DNA of 31,305 nucleotides from Pelobacter sp. UBA6093 (GTDB lineage Bacteria; Desulfobacterota; Desulfuromonadia; Desulfuromonadales; Syntrophotaleaceae), in NCBI GenBank assembly GCA_002435955.1, contig DIWZ01000041.1:147402-178706 (forward strand), in the 5' to 3' direction. A program made the translations under genes and the position numbers. The notes under the pieces were generated by a model. That model searched no databases, was not told where the DNA came from, and was given only the letters and a program-made list of their open reading frames with translations. Positions 23,606 through 31,305 of this stretch are shown one piece after another. The first letter of the stretch is position 1. Each line of letters starts with the position of its first letter.

Positions 23606-24826
23606 ATGAACCGTACCTTGAGAGACATTCCGCTGCCCGACATCAAAGGGTATTTTGGCGAATATGGCGGCAGCTTTATTCCTGATGTACTGCAAAAAGT
23701 GATGGATGAAATTACCGAAGCGTATCTTGAAATCAAGCAGGACAAATCATTTCAACAGGAACTTCAATCGCTCTACCGCAACTATGTCGGCCGCCCCAGT
23801 GCCCTTTTCCACGCACGCAACCTGTCCAACAAAATCGGCGGCGCACAGATCTATCTGAAACGCGAAGATCTCAATCACACCGGCGCGCATAAAATCAATC
23901 ACTGCCTCGGCGAAGCGTTGCTGGCCAAACGCATGGGCAAGGAAATTCTCATCGCCGAAACCGGTGCCGGCCAGCATGGAGTGGCACTGGCGACCGCCGC
24001 GGCCCTTGTCGGGCTGAAATGCCATATCTACATGGGGGTCGTCGACATCGCCAAAGAGCGGCCCAACGTCACGCGCATGAAAATCCTGGGCGCCAGGGTG
24101 GTGCCGGTTACGCGCGGCACCCAGACCCTCAAGGATGCCGTCGATGCCGCCTTCGAGGCCTACCTGGAAGATCCGGTCCGACAGATCTACGCAATCGGGT
24201 CGGTCGTCGGTCCCCACCCTTTTCCGATGATGGTGCGTGATTTTCAGCAGATCATCGGCATCGAGGCACGTGAGCAATTTCAAGAAATGACCGGCCGATT
24301 GCCGGATAATCTGGTCGCCTGCGTCGGCGGCGGCTCCAACGCCATCGGTCTGTTCAGCGCGTTTCTGGACGACCGGAGTGTGTCCATGTACGGCGTTGAA
24401 CCCTCCGGTCGTGGTCTGTACGCAGGGCAGCATGCCGCGACCCTCACCCTCGGCACACCGGGGATTCTGCACGGTTTCCGCTCCTACATGCTGCAGGATG
24501 ATGCAGGCGAACCGCTGCCGGTTTATTCCGTGGCCAGCGGCCTCGACTATCCGGGGGTCGGTCCCCAGCACAGCCTGCTCAAAGACCTCGAACGGGTCAA
24601 TTACGTCACGGCAGGTGACAAAGAAACCATCGACGCTTTCTTCGAACTGTCCCGGGTAGAAGGGATTATCCCCGCGCTGGAAAGCTGCCATGCCGTGAGC
24701 TACGCCATGGGACTGGCCGCAAAACTTGCTTCTGATCAGACCATCCTGGTCAACCTTTCCGGGCGCGGCGACAAAGATATCGACTTCGTTATGGAAAACT
24801 ACGGCAAGGATTATTGTCCTGAGTAG
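23606..24826 (+). CDS. trpB: Tryptophan synthase beta chain (TrpB)
   Basis: PLP enzyme of 406 aa that condenses indole with serine to tryptophan. It has the TrpB1-type motifs KREDLNHTGAHKINH (PLP lysine in HKIN), AETGAGQHGVA with the catalytic Glu, CVGGGSNAIG for phosphate binding and HSLLKDLERV. The family opening GYFGEYGGSFIPD is present. I chose the ATG at 23606 with TGGAGG five bases upstream over an ATG four codons earlier. There is no trpA or other trp gene beside it, which is unusual for TrpB1. trpA may be elsewhere, or this may be a second indole-salvaging copy. The upstream transporter runs the same way. Confidence 0.93.
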   Translation: MNRTLRDIPLPDIKGYFGEYGGSFIPDVLQKVMDEITEAYLEIKQDKSFQQELQSLYRNYVGRPSALFHARNLSNKIGGAQIYLKREDLNHTGAHKINHCLGEALLAKRMGKEILIAETGAGQHGVALATAAALVGLKCHIYMGVVDIAKERPNVTRMKILGARVVPVTRGTQTLKDAVDAAFEAYLEDPVRQIYAIGSVVGPHPFPMMVRDFQQIIGIEAREQFQEMTGRLPDNLVACVGGGSNAIGLFSAFLDDRSVSMYGVEPSGRGLYAGQHAATLTLGTPGILHGFRSYMLQDDAGEPLPVYSVASGLDYPGVGPQHSLLKDLERVNYVTAGDKETIDAFFELSRVEGIIPALESCHAVSYAMGLAAKLASDQTILVNLSGRGDKDIDFVMENYGKDYCPE

Positions 24827-24869
24827 CACGCTCAAGTTCCGGCTGCTTTGATTGTCTGCATCCTTTGAA

Positions 24870-24989
24870 CAGGGCCGTCCGCTGAAAGCTTGCCTCGCAG
24901 GTCGGGGATGGCCCTGCTACAGGAGTAGGCCCTGGATGGCCAACCTGCGAAATTTCTGGCCATTATCTTGTAATAAGATCCATAAGATA
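24870..24989 (+). promoter_or_regulatory. Structured leader with competing hairpins before the acyl-CoA synthetase
   Basis: In the trpB-to-synthetase gap (24827-25042), CAGGGCCGTCC (24870-24880) can pair with GGATGGCCCTG (24906-24916) as an 11-base helix with one G-U. Its CAGGGCC can instead pair with a second GGCCCTG at 24928-24934. ATGGCCA (24936-24942) pairs with TGGCCAT (24957-24963). TATCTT (24964-24969) can pair with either of two AAGAT copies (24975 or 24984). Mutually exclusive helices suggest an attenuator or riboswitch-like element. It matches no class I recognise. Confidence 0.4.
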
Positions 24990-25042
24990 GCGCCATGCGC
25001 CTGGAAAAGCCTGACGCCATCCATCTTGCTTGAGGAGGTTTC

Positions 25043-26716
25043 ATGTCTTGCCTTCTGGATCGGTTCGTCAACCGAACCGAGTTTAACTCCTTCGAAGATT
25101 TCCAGACCAATCTGACCATCGACATACCGGATAATTTCAACTTTGCCTTTGACGTGGTGGACGTCTATGCCGCCGAACAACCGGACAAGCGTGCGTTGGT
25201 CTGGTGTGACGATCATGGCAATGACCGCACTTTCACCTTCGGGGATCTGAAATACTTCAGCGACAAGGCTGCCAATCTATTCCGCGCCTGCGGCATCCAA
25301 AAAGGCGATCATGTCATGCTGATCCTTAAAGGCCGCTATGAGTTCTGGTTCTGCCTGTTGGGATTGCATAAACTCGGTGCCATCGCCACTCCGGCAACCC
25401 ACATGCTGACCTCCAAGGATATCAAGTACCGTGTGGAAACTGCCTCCATCCCCATGATAGTAAGCGTGGCCGATGATGGCCTTGTCGAGCATATCGAGGC
25501 AGGGCAGCGGCAGACCGGCGAAATTATCCGCCACAAACTGCTGCTGGGTGAACCGCGCGAAGGGTGGATCGACTTCAAAGCCGAACTGGAGCAAGCGTGT
25601 CCAGCGTTTGAGCGCCCTGGGGGCGACCAGGGCACCTGCAACGACGATACCTGCCTGGCCTACTTTTCTTCCGGCACCACCGGCTACCCGAAGTTGATTC
25701 ACCATGACATGATCTACCCGCTTGGGCATATCCTGACCGCCAGATACTGGCAGAACAACATGGACGACGGTCTGCACTACACGGTCGCCGATACAGGTTG
25801 GGCAAAAGTCGTGTGGGGGAAAATTTACGGCCAGTGGCTGTGCGGCAGTGCGGTATTTGTGTATGACTATGAAAAATTCAGCGCCGCGGCCATGGCGGCC
25901 ATGGCGGCTAAATACGGCGTGACGACTTTCTGCGCACCGCCCACCATTTACCGGTTCCTCATCAAGGAGGATCTGTCTCATTACGATTTTTCCGGGCTGA
26001 AATACTGCGTGGTGGCCGGGGAACCGCTGAATCCCGAAGTCTATGAACGGTTCCTCAAGTACACCGGCATCAAACTGATGGAAGCCTACGGCCAGACCGA
26101 ACTGGTGGTCACCATCGCCACCTGGCCCTGGATGGAGCCCAAACCAGGTTCCATGGGCAAACCCTGCCCGCTTTACGACATCGATTTGCTCAACGCCGAC
26201 GGCCAGCCTTGCGACGTCGGCGAGGAAGGCGAAATCGTCATCGATACGCGCGCGGGCCGGCCGCTGGGGTTGTTCCCGGGTTACTACCGTGACGAAGCCA
26301 AAACCGCCGAGGTTTGGCATGACGGCTATTATCGTACCGGTGACATGGCCTGGCGGGATGAAGACGGCTACTACTGGTTCGTCGGCCGCGCCGACGATGT
26401 CATCAAAAGCAGCGGTTATCGCATCGGTCCCTTTGAGGTTGAAAGCGCCCTTATCGAGCATCCGGCGGTACTGGAATGTGCCATCACCGGCGTCCCGGAT
26501 CCTGATCGCGGACAGGTGGTCAAGGCGACCATTGTGCTGGCCAAGGGATATACAGCCGGCGAGTCGTTGCAGCAAGAGCTGCAGAACCACGTCAAAAACG
26601 TCACGGCACCCTACAAATATCCACGCATCATCGAGTTCGTGGCGGGGTTGCCCAAAACCATCAGCGGCAAGATTCGCAGGGTGGAGATCCGCGAAAAGGA
26701 TGACGGAAGAGAATAA
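25043..26716 (+). CDS. AMP-forming acyl-CoA synthetase (medium-chain/ACSM-like)
   Basis: 557 aa adenylate-forming ligase. Motifs in order are the P-loop YFSSGTTGYPKLIHH (about 214-228), the adenylate motif AYGQTE, YRTGD and the hinge/C-terminal VGRADDVIKSSGYRIGP. The catalytic lysine lies in LPKTISGKIRR near the end. The block TWPWMEPKPGSMGKP and the overall layout point to medium-chain or branched acyl-CoA synthetases rather than acetate-specific Acs, but the substrate is not resolved. It makes acyl-CoA from a carboxylate, ATP and CoA. The ATG at 25043 has GAGGAGG four bases upstream. It is preceded by a structured leader and ends at a shared terminator. Confidence 0.88.
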   Translation: MSCLLDRFVNRTEFNSFEDFQTNLTIDIPDNFNFAFDVVDVYAAEQPDKRALVWCDDHGNDRTFTFGDLKYFSDKAANLFRACGIQKGDHVMLILKGRYEFWFCLLGLHKLGAIATPATHMLTSKDIKYRVETASIPMIVSVADDGLVEHIEAGQRQTGEIIRHKLLLGEPREGWIDFKAELEQACPAFERPGGDQGTCNDDTCLAYFSSGTTGYPKLIHHDMIYPLGHILTARYWQNNMDDGLHYTVADTGWAKVVWGKIYGQWLCGSAVFVYDYEKFSAAAMAAMAAKYGVTTFCAPPTIYRFLIKEDLSHYDFSGLKYCVVAGEPLNPEVYERFLKYTGIKLMEAYGQTELVVTIATWPWMEPKPGSMGKPCPLYDIDLLNADGQPCDVGEEGEIVIDTRAGRPLGLFPGYYRDEAKTAEVWHDGYYRTGDMAWRDEDGYYWFVGRADDVIKSSGYRIGPFEVESALIEHPAVLECAITGVPDPDRGQVVKATIVLAKGYTAGESLQQELQNHVKNVTAPYKYPRIIEFVAGLPKTISGKIRRVEIREKDDGRE

Positions 26717-26737
26717 AATCTGCCGCCAAGGTCACCC

Positions 26738-26778
26738 AAAAAAAGAGCACCGAACCATTAAGGTCCGGTGCTCTTTTT
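26738..26778. terminator. Bidirectional terminator between the acyl-CoA synthetase and ELFV dehydrogenase genes
   Basis: GAGCACCG (26745-26752) pairs with CGGTGCTC (26766-26773), extended inward by a further short helix with one mismatch. The hairpin is flanked by A5+ on the left and T5 on the right, so it can terminate transcription in both directions. It lies exactly between the convergent genes. Confidence 0.92.
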
Positions 26779-26790
26779 CAGGTGAACATT

Positions 26791-27903
26791 TCAGTAAATC
26801 GACCAGCGCCGTGTCGCCATGGCTTGACGCAGAATTGTCAACGCCATATCGGTCGCCACCTCGCGCGGCAAGCGTCCTTCCTTTTTCACCCGGCTCAGCA
26901 TCTCCTCGGTATTGGTGCGGATTTTCTCAGCCACGACGTCGAATACCAACCCCTTCCACGCACCCTGGTATTCCATGGCCCCGCAGATCACCCCGCCGGC
27001 ATTGGCAATGAAATCCGGCAGGCACAGTACGCCGCGTTCATGCAGAATTTTTTCCGCCCCTATGGTCAAGGGGATATTGGCGCCCTGGGCAACGAGTTTA
27101 GTGCGTAACCGGTCGGCGTTGGCTTCAGTGACCACATCGGGTCTGGCCGCCGGAATCCAGACCTCGCATTCCAGTTCGAGAACCGCCTCCCGGTCGAGTT
27201 TCTGCCCACCGGCATAATCGCGCAGGCTCTTCCCCTGGCGCTTCAAGTCCATCAATTTGGCAACATCGAGCCCTTCGGGATCATACAGGGTTCCGCGGGA
27301 ATCCGCTGCACCGACCAGCACCGTCCCCTGCTCTGCCAGAAAACGGGCGACATGCTGCCCCACGGCTCCGAACCCCTGCACCACCAGTTTGGCGCCGGAC
27401 AGGGAAAACCCCGCAGCCGATGCGCCCGCTTCCACCGCATGACGCAGCCCCCAACCGGTGGCCCCGATTTCATCGAGAGGGATGCCGCCCATGGCTGCCG
27501 GCAAGCCGATGGCACGATCGATTTCATCCTTGACCCAGGCCATGCAGGTTTCGTCGGTCCCCATATCCGGTCCGAAAATATAATCATGACTGTGGCGCAG
27601 AGCGCAGGCCATGGCGCGAATCAGCCGTTCCTTGTCCGCCAGCGGCATTTTGGGATCGCCGAACAGCACCGATTTGCCGCCGCCATGGGGCAGTCGCGCC
27701 GCCGCGTTCTTCAATGTCATGGCTCGCGCCAGACGGAAGCACTCGCCGGTACTAACATCCGGCGCCATACGCAGGCCGCCGATGGCTGGTCCCATGGCCA
27801 CATTGTCAACCACCAGCACGCCCTTGAGGCCGATGCGGGGTTCGTAAATGTGAATAATTCTGGCGGGACCAAGATCATCGGCATGGGAAAAAGCATCCAG
27901 CAT
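26791..27903 (-). CDS. Glu/Leu/Phe/Val-type amino-acid dehydrogenase
   Basis: ELFV dehydrogenase of 370 aa performing reversible NAD(P)-dependent oxidative deamination. Conserved lysines lie in MTLKNAAA (residue 65) and LPHGGGKS (residue 77), and the catalytic Asp in FGPDMGTDE (residue 113). GGIPLDEIGATGWG precedes a Rossmann fold with VVQGFGAVGQHVARFL (about 174-189). At 370 aa it is shorter than common hexameric glutamate dehydrogenases (about 420-450) and closer in length to leucine or phenylalanine dehydrogenases. The motifs mix both, so I leave specificity open. The ATG at 27903 has AAGGAG nine bases upstream. It is transcribed alone, convergent with the synthetase gene. Confidence 0.85.
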   Translation of the reverse strand: MLDAFSHADDLGPARIIHIYEPRIGLKGVLVVDNVAMGPAIGGLRMAPDVSTGECFRLARAMTLKNAAARLPHGGGKSVLFGDPKMPLADKERLIRAMACALRHSHDYIFGPDMGTDETCMAWVKDEIDRAIGLPAAMGGIPLDEIGATGWGLRHAVEAGASAAGFSLSGAKLVVQGFGAVGQHVARFLAEQGTVLVGAADSRGTLYDPEGLDVAKLMDLKRQGKSLRDYAGGQKLDREAVLELECEVWIPAARPDVVTEANADRLRTKLVAQGANIPLTIGAEKILHERGVLCLPDFIANAGGVICGAMEYQGAWKGLVFDVVAEKIRTNTEEMLSRVKKEGRLPREVATDMALTILRQAMATRRWSIY

Positions 27904-28021
27904 CGGCTCGTTCTCCTTCCACTGGAAAAGAAACGATCAGGCAGGCAGACAATAAACCAAGCATGAAGGGTTCAACAAGCCTGTGAAGCGAACATACATG
28001 CTGTTTTCAGGCTTTGCTTAA

Positions 28022-28049
28022 ATTGTCGCCGCTACGAGGGGATTGTCAA
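28022..28049 (-). promoter_or_regulatory. Candidate promoter for the ELFV dehydrogenase gene
   Basis: On the minus strand a perfect -35 TTGACA (28049-28044) is followed after 16 bases by GACAAT (28027-28022), four of six matches to the -10 consensus. The leader to the ATG at 27903 would be about 110 bases. It contains a 7-base inverted repeat AAGCCTG/CAGGCTT (27977-27983 and 28008-28014). Confidence 0.45.
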
Positions 28050-28091
28050 ACGATGGGGGGGAGGAGAAAAGCACGGGAGGATGTTGACAGA

Positions 28092-29609
28092 CTACTCACG
28101 CCGACGCCAGGCGAGAAACAGCCAAGCAAGGCTTAGCAGACCGCACAAAGCAGGGAATACGTCGCCGAATCGGTTATAGATGGTGGGTTGAGCTCCCAAT
28201 CCGACTGCGCCGCTCAAAGCCGTGCGCTCAAATAACGCAGTCTGAGCGGTAATGCGGCCCGAGGGCGCAATCAGTGCAGAGATGCCGGTATTGGCGGCAC
28301 GTGCCAGCCATACCCGGTTCTCCACCGCGCGAAACCGGGCCATGGCCAGGTGTTGATAAGGCGCCGAGGAGCGCCCGAACCAGGCATCGTTGGTGACATT
28401 AACCAGCAAATCGCTGCCACGGCGCACATATTCGCGGGCCAGTTCGGGGAAAATCCCCTCGAAACATACCAGCACGCCGATCTTTTGGCCGTTCATTGGC
28501 AATGGACTGATGGTGCCGGGAGAAAAATCGCCAATGCCCACCACCAGTTTGTCGATGAACGGTAAGAAGGTCTTCAACGGCACGTATTCGCCGAAGGGAA
28601 CCAGGTGCACCTTATCGCTGCGACCCAGTTCCTCCCCGGCAGGGGATAGCAAAAAAGCGCTGTTGAGGTAATGGCGCTGGCGATTGATATCCTCATACGC
28701 CGGGCTGCCGAACAGCAACCAGGTCCCGCGACCGGCAGCGACTTGTCGAACCTGGTCGGACAGCACGCCGGGCTCCTGAAAGAAAAAAGGCACGGCGCTT
28801 TCCGGCCAGATCACCAGTTGCGCCGATGCATCCTGCGGCCTCAGGGACATTCGCTTGTAAATATCGATGGTTCCCCACTGATAGGTGGGATCCCATTTCA
28901 CGGATTGATCGATATTCCCCTGGACCAACACGGTTTGCAGGGTAGTTGCGCGGCGGTCGGGATGCTGTTGCAGGCGAAAATGGCCGTAGGCAAAATTCCC
29001 GACACTCAACAGCAGGGTCGCAATAAGCGCCAGACGCGGAAAGGGCACGGCGGTACGCCGGACAAAATGACTTACCAGCAATGCCAGGGTCACATTGAAC
29101 AGGACCAGAAGATAACTCAGGCCATAAGGACCCAGTATATCGGAAGACTGAATCAGGGGTAAAAGGCTCTGCTGGGAATATCCCAACATGGCCCAGGGAA
29201 AGCCTGTGAGGAAAAAAGCCCGTAAGAATTCAAGAGCCACCCACACTACCGGCAGGGTCAGGGGCAAGGCAAGGCCGAGGCGGGACTCCAGGCGATGGGC
29301 AGCCCAGATGGCGGTACCGAAAAACGAGGCCAGGTATGCGACCAGCAGCAGGTAGGCGACACCCGAAAGCACGGGATGCAGGTGGCCGTAATTGACCATT
29401 ACAATATTCAGCCAGTACAACACCAGGCCGAAAAACCCGACTCCGGCGGCAAACCCTGTAGCAAAGGGGCGCCGTCTGGAAACCAGCAGCAACGGCACCA
29501 GGCCGACCCAGGCAAGGGCTGCCAGATCAAGGCGCGGAAACGACAGGGCCAACAACACGCCGGAAAGCAGCGCCCAGCGCAAATCGGCATCGGGAAAGTG
29601 CAACCTCAT
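28092..29609 (-). CDS. lnt: Apolipoprotein N-acyltransferase (Lnt)
   Basis: 505 aa inner-membrane enzyme with about seven helices (about 10-210), a periplasmic nitrilase-like domain (about 222-470) and a last helix near the C-terminus. The catalytic triad is visible as Glu270 (IWPESAVPF), Lys333 (SDKVHLVPFGEYVP) and Cys382 (VCFEGIFPEL), matching E. coli Glu267, Lys335 and Cys387. It adds the third acyl chain to lipoproteins, the step before Lol sorting, whose genes are also in this window. The ATG at 29609 overlaps the corC stop as ATGA. The corC-lnt pair is widely conserved. Confidence 0.94.
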   Translation of the reverse strand: MRLHFPDADLRWALLSGVLLALSFPRLDLAALAWVGLVPLLLVSRRRPFATGFAAGVGFFGLVLYWLNIVMVNYGHLHPVLSGVAYLLLVAYLASFFGTAIWAAHRLESRLGLALPLTLPVVWVALEFLRAFFLTGFPWAMLGYSQQSLLPLIQSSDILGPYGLSYLLVLFNVTLALLVSHFVRRTAVPFPRLALIATLLLSVGNFAYGHFRLQQHPDRRATTLQTVLVQGNIDQSVKWDPTYQWGTIDIYKRMSLRPQDASAQLVIWPESAVPFFFQEPGVLSDQVRQVAAGRGTWLLFGSPAYEDINRQRHYLNSAFLLSPAGEELGRSDKVHLVPFGEYVPLKTFLPFIDKLVVGIGDFSPGTISPLPMNGQKIGVLVCFEGIFPELAREYVRRGSDLLVNVTNDAWFGRSSAPYQHLAMARFRAVENRVWLARAANTGISALIAPSGRITAQTALFERTALSGAVGLGAQPTIYNRFGDVFPALCGLLSLAWLFLAWRRRE

Positions 29610-30481
29610 GTCGCAGCCGACTCCTTTTCGCCGGGATCGCGCCGTACCCGGGCTGTGTGAATTTTCCGTTCATCGCATTCTTCCACCGTCATGATCAGCC
29701 CTTGACTGCGAAGCTCTTCACCCTTGACAGGCACGCGACCCAGTAGATGAAACAACCACCCGCCAACCGTGTCAAATCGCTCGCGGGGGATGGTGACGGA
29801 GAAGTAATCCTCGAATTCATCGATATTAAGCCGACAGTCGACCAGTAAACTGCCATCTTCCTGAGGATGCAGCCAATCCTCTTCCAGATCATACTCATCC
29901 TGGATATCACCGACAATTTCCTCGATAAGATCCTCGATGGTGATCAGGCCGGAGGTACCACCGTATTCATCGATGGCAATAGCCATGTGCACTCGGCGGG
30001 TGCGGAATTCCTTTAGCAGTTCTTCGATCTTTTTCGTTTCCGGAACAAAATACGGCTCGCGCATGATGCTTGCCATATCGATTTGCGCTGCTGGAATCCC
30101 CCAGTGCTTGAGCAGATCCTTGGCATAAACCAGTCCCACGATCCGGTCCGTGCTCCCCTTGTAGATGGGGATACGCGAATGCCCTGAATCGATAATCGCA
30201 TGCAGCACTTCTTCGACGGTATCCTCGATGCTGCAGCATCGCATATCGGTCCGGGGCACCATGATTTCACGTACGATTGTTTCACCGAACTCGAATATGG
30301 ACTGCAGCATTTCTCCTTCTTCTTCGTTGATGATGCCTTCCTCTTCAGAGGCATCGATCACCGCCTGCAAATCCTCTTCGCAGCGCACACGCCGCCGACC
30401 GGGCAGCAACGCCTCGCTGAAGCGGCGCCAGAAAACGATCTTGTTTCCTGAACCTTCGTCGTCCAAAATCAACCTCCACAT
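29606..30481 (-). CDS. corC: CorC/HlyC family protein with CBS pair and transporter-associated domain
   Basis: 291 aa. After a short lead, a CBS pair follows (about 70-190; VPRTDMRCCSIEDTVEEVL, GHSRIPIY, IDEYGGTSGLITIEDLIEEIVG), then a C-terminal CorC_HlyC domain (about 205-285). No membrane segment is seen, so this is the soluble CorC type linked to magnesium/cobalt efflux, not the membrane-bound CNNM type. The start is uncertain. The ATG at 30481 has a weak site, whereas a TTG at 30466 (five codons in) has GGAGG six bases upstream and would give a family-like opening DDEGSGNK. The stop overlaps lnt by four bases. Confidence 0.88.
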   Translation of the reverse strand: MWRLILDDEGSGNKIVFWRRFSEALLPGRRRVRCEEDLQAVIDASEEEGIINEEEGEMLQSIFEFGETIVREIMVPRTDMRCCSIEDTVEEVLHAIIDSGHSRIPIYKGSTDRIVGLVYAKDLLKHWGIPAAQIDMASIMREPYFVPETKKIEELLKEFRTRRVHMAIAIDEYGGTSGLITIEDLIEEIVGDIQDEYDLEEDWLHPQEDGSLLVDCRLNIDEFEDYFSVTIPRERFDTVGGWLFHLLGRVPVKGEELRSQGLIMTVEECDERKIHTARVRRDPGEKESAAT

Positions 30482-30516
30482 TAAAACCTACCCACAACCC
30501 GTCCGAACTCGGGCAG

Positions 30517-31227
30517 TCAGCCAAAAAAAAGATGTAATGTCCAGGTGACGCCGGCGCCAAGAACTGCCCCGGCCAGGACCTCGCGTATACTATGAATACC
30601 CATGTAAACGCGGCTGTGCCCTATCATCACCGCCAGTGCCAGAGCCAACAGCGCCACCACCGAACCGACCGGAGCCAGAGCCACCGAGGTTGCCACGGAG
30701 AAGGCAAACGCAGCGTGGCCGCTGGGCATCCCCCCTTCCAGTGGAGTCCCGCGTCCCGCCCAGGCCTTGAGCAGAACCACCAGCAAAATTACCGTCAGAA
30801 GACTGAAAACCGCAATTTCGCCAGGCGGAACTCCAGACAGGGGGGACATCTGAAGTTCGCCTGCCGGAGAAAACACGTATCCCGCCAGGATCAGGTAGCC
30901 CATGGTGGCAGCACCGACACTCGCCAACAAAACCGCCCCCGCGGCAACATCCTTGACGCGACGCGCCAGGGGGTGAAAATTCGGCGAAACCAGATCGACC
31001 AGCGCTTCGCAAGCGGTATTGACCAGTTCAGCAAACAGCACCAGCACAATTCCGATAACCAGGAGGATGAATTCCAGCGTGGAAACCTTGAATATCAAGC
31101 CGGTCAGCACCACCCCAACAGCCATCATGCAATGATAGCGCATGTGCCGTTGGGTACGCACCGCCCAGAGAAACCCCTCGATGGCGCAGTTGAAGCTGAA
31201 GCTCATGCCTTTATTGGTCGGTTTCAC
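30517..31227 (-). CDS. DgkA-type undecaprenol/diacylglycerol kinase fused to PAP2 phosphatase
   Basis: 236 aa, two membrane domains in one chain. The N-terminal half (about 1-115) is a DgkA-type kinase with AELVNTACEALVDLVSP and RRVKDVAAGAVLL, the conserved Glu/Asn/Lys-Asp pattern. The C-terminal half (about 125-236) is a PAP2 domain with KAWAGRGTP, the MPSGHAAFAFSV histidine motif and HSRVYMGIHSIREVLAG. The final acidic residue of motif three is Glu instead of the usual Asp. The pair would make undecaprenyl phosphate from undecaprenol and from its diphosphate. The GTG at 31227 has AAGG six bases upstream; a GTG at 31233 and an ATG at 31206 are less well placed. The gap to corC is 35 bases or more. 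Confidence 0.85.
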   Translation of the reverse strand: MKPTNKGMSFSFNCAIEGFLWAVRTQRHMRYHCMMAVGVVLTGLIFKVSTLEFILLVIGIVLVLFAELVNTACEALVDLVSPNFHPLARRVKDVAAGAVLLASVGAATMGYLILAGYVFSPAGELQMSPLSGVPPGEIAVFSLLTVILLVVLLKAWAGRGTPLEGGMPSGHAAFAFSVATSVALAPVGSVVALLALALAVMIGHSRVYMGIHSIREVLAGAVLGAGVTWTLHLFFG

Positions 31228-31255
31228 GTTCACCCTTCACTAACTGGTGTTCAGC

Positions 31256-31302
31256 CGGCACTATGGATGGACATAGTGCCGTTTTCATATGGGAAACGAG
31301 CA
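31256..31302 (+). repeat. Dispersed repeat, copy R (right window edge)
   Basis: CGGCACTATG (31256-31265) and CATAGTGCCG (31272-31281) form a perfect 10-base hairpin with loop GATGGA. GTTTTCATATGGGAAAC and CGAGCA follow up to 31302. The core CTATGGATGGAC and the final 22 bases are shared with the left-edge copy, inverted. It lies directly upstream of the DgkA-PAP2 gene. Confidence 0.75.
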
Positions 31303-31305
31303 ATT

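Noticed and set aside
23747..24835. A 362-codon minus-strand frame opposite trpB
   Set aside because: Shadow of trpB, with no recognisable domain.
25277..26590. A 437-codon minus-strand frame opposite the acyl-CoA synthetase gene
   Set aside because: The plus-strand frame has complete adenylate-forming enzyme motifs; the antisense translation has none and lacks a ribosome-binding site.

Overview
The window reads as chromosomal DNA of a Gram-negative anaerobe, most likely a member of the Desulfuromonadales close to Pelobacter/Syntrophotalea. The reasons are the gene order prfB-lysS-lolC-lolD followed by bamA-skp-lpxD-fabZ-lpxA...lpxB-msbA, the corC-lnt pair behind a diacylglycerol-kinase-type gene, and a very strongly codon-biased stand-alone acetylating acetaldehyde dehydrogenase, the enzyme expected in an acetaldehyde/ethanol-cycling fermenter. 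The genus is an inference; no rRNA or tRNA gene is present to confirm it.

Region 1 (about 1-15100, minus strand) is one long envelope-biogenesis operon: bamA, skp, lpxD, fabZ, lpxA, a gnnA-like oxidoreductase, a gnnB-like aminotransferase, lpxB, msbA, waaA, lpxK, a Trm112-family gene, waaF and waaC. Genes mostly abut or overlap by 4 bases. A near-consensus sigma70 promoter (TTTACA-17-TATAAT) sits just upstream of bamA, with a perfect 8+8 palindrome over its -35 box. The two genes between lpxA and lpxB predict a lipid A built on 2,3-diamino-2,3-dideoxyglucose (GlcN3N), with four amide-linked primary acyl chains.

Region 2 (15173-20001, minus strand) holds prfB, with a textbook programmed +1 frameshift, then lysS and a lipoprotein-release pair (a single LolC/E-type permease and LolD). 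Two arrays of 7-base repeats separate lolC from lolD.

Region 3 (20002-26716, plus strand apart from the prfB leader) starts with almost 1 kb without a convincing gene, containing a dispersed repeat and a candidate promoter. It then carries the acetaldehyde dehydrogenase with a strong terminator, an EamA-type transporter, a solitary trpB, and an acyl-CoA synthetase preceded by a leader able to form competing hairpins. Region 4 (26791-31227, minus strand) carries a short ELFV-type amino-acid dehydrogenase, then lnt, corC and a DgkA-PAP2 fusion that would supply undecaprenyl phosphate from both directions.

Both window edges lie in copies of the same dispersed repeat in opposite orientation (22 identical bases), and a diverged third copy lies upstream of prfB. 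The edges may therefore be assembly breakpoints. I see no CRISPR array, transposase, integrase, phage gene, tRNA or rRNA. The strongest candidates for follow-up are the lipid A branch, the repeat family, the bamA promoter palindrome, the heptamer arrays and the structured leader before the acyl-CoA synthetase.
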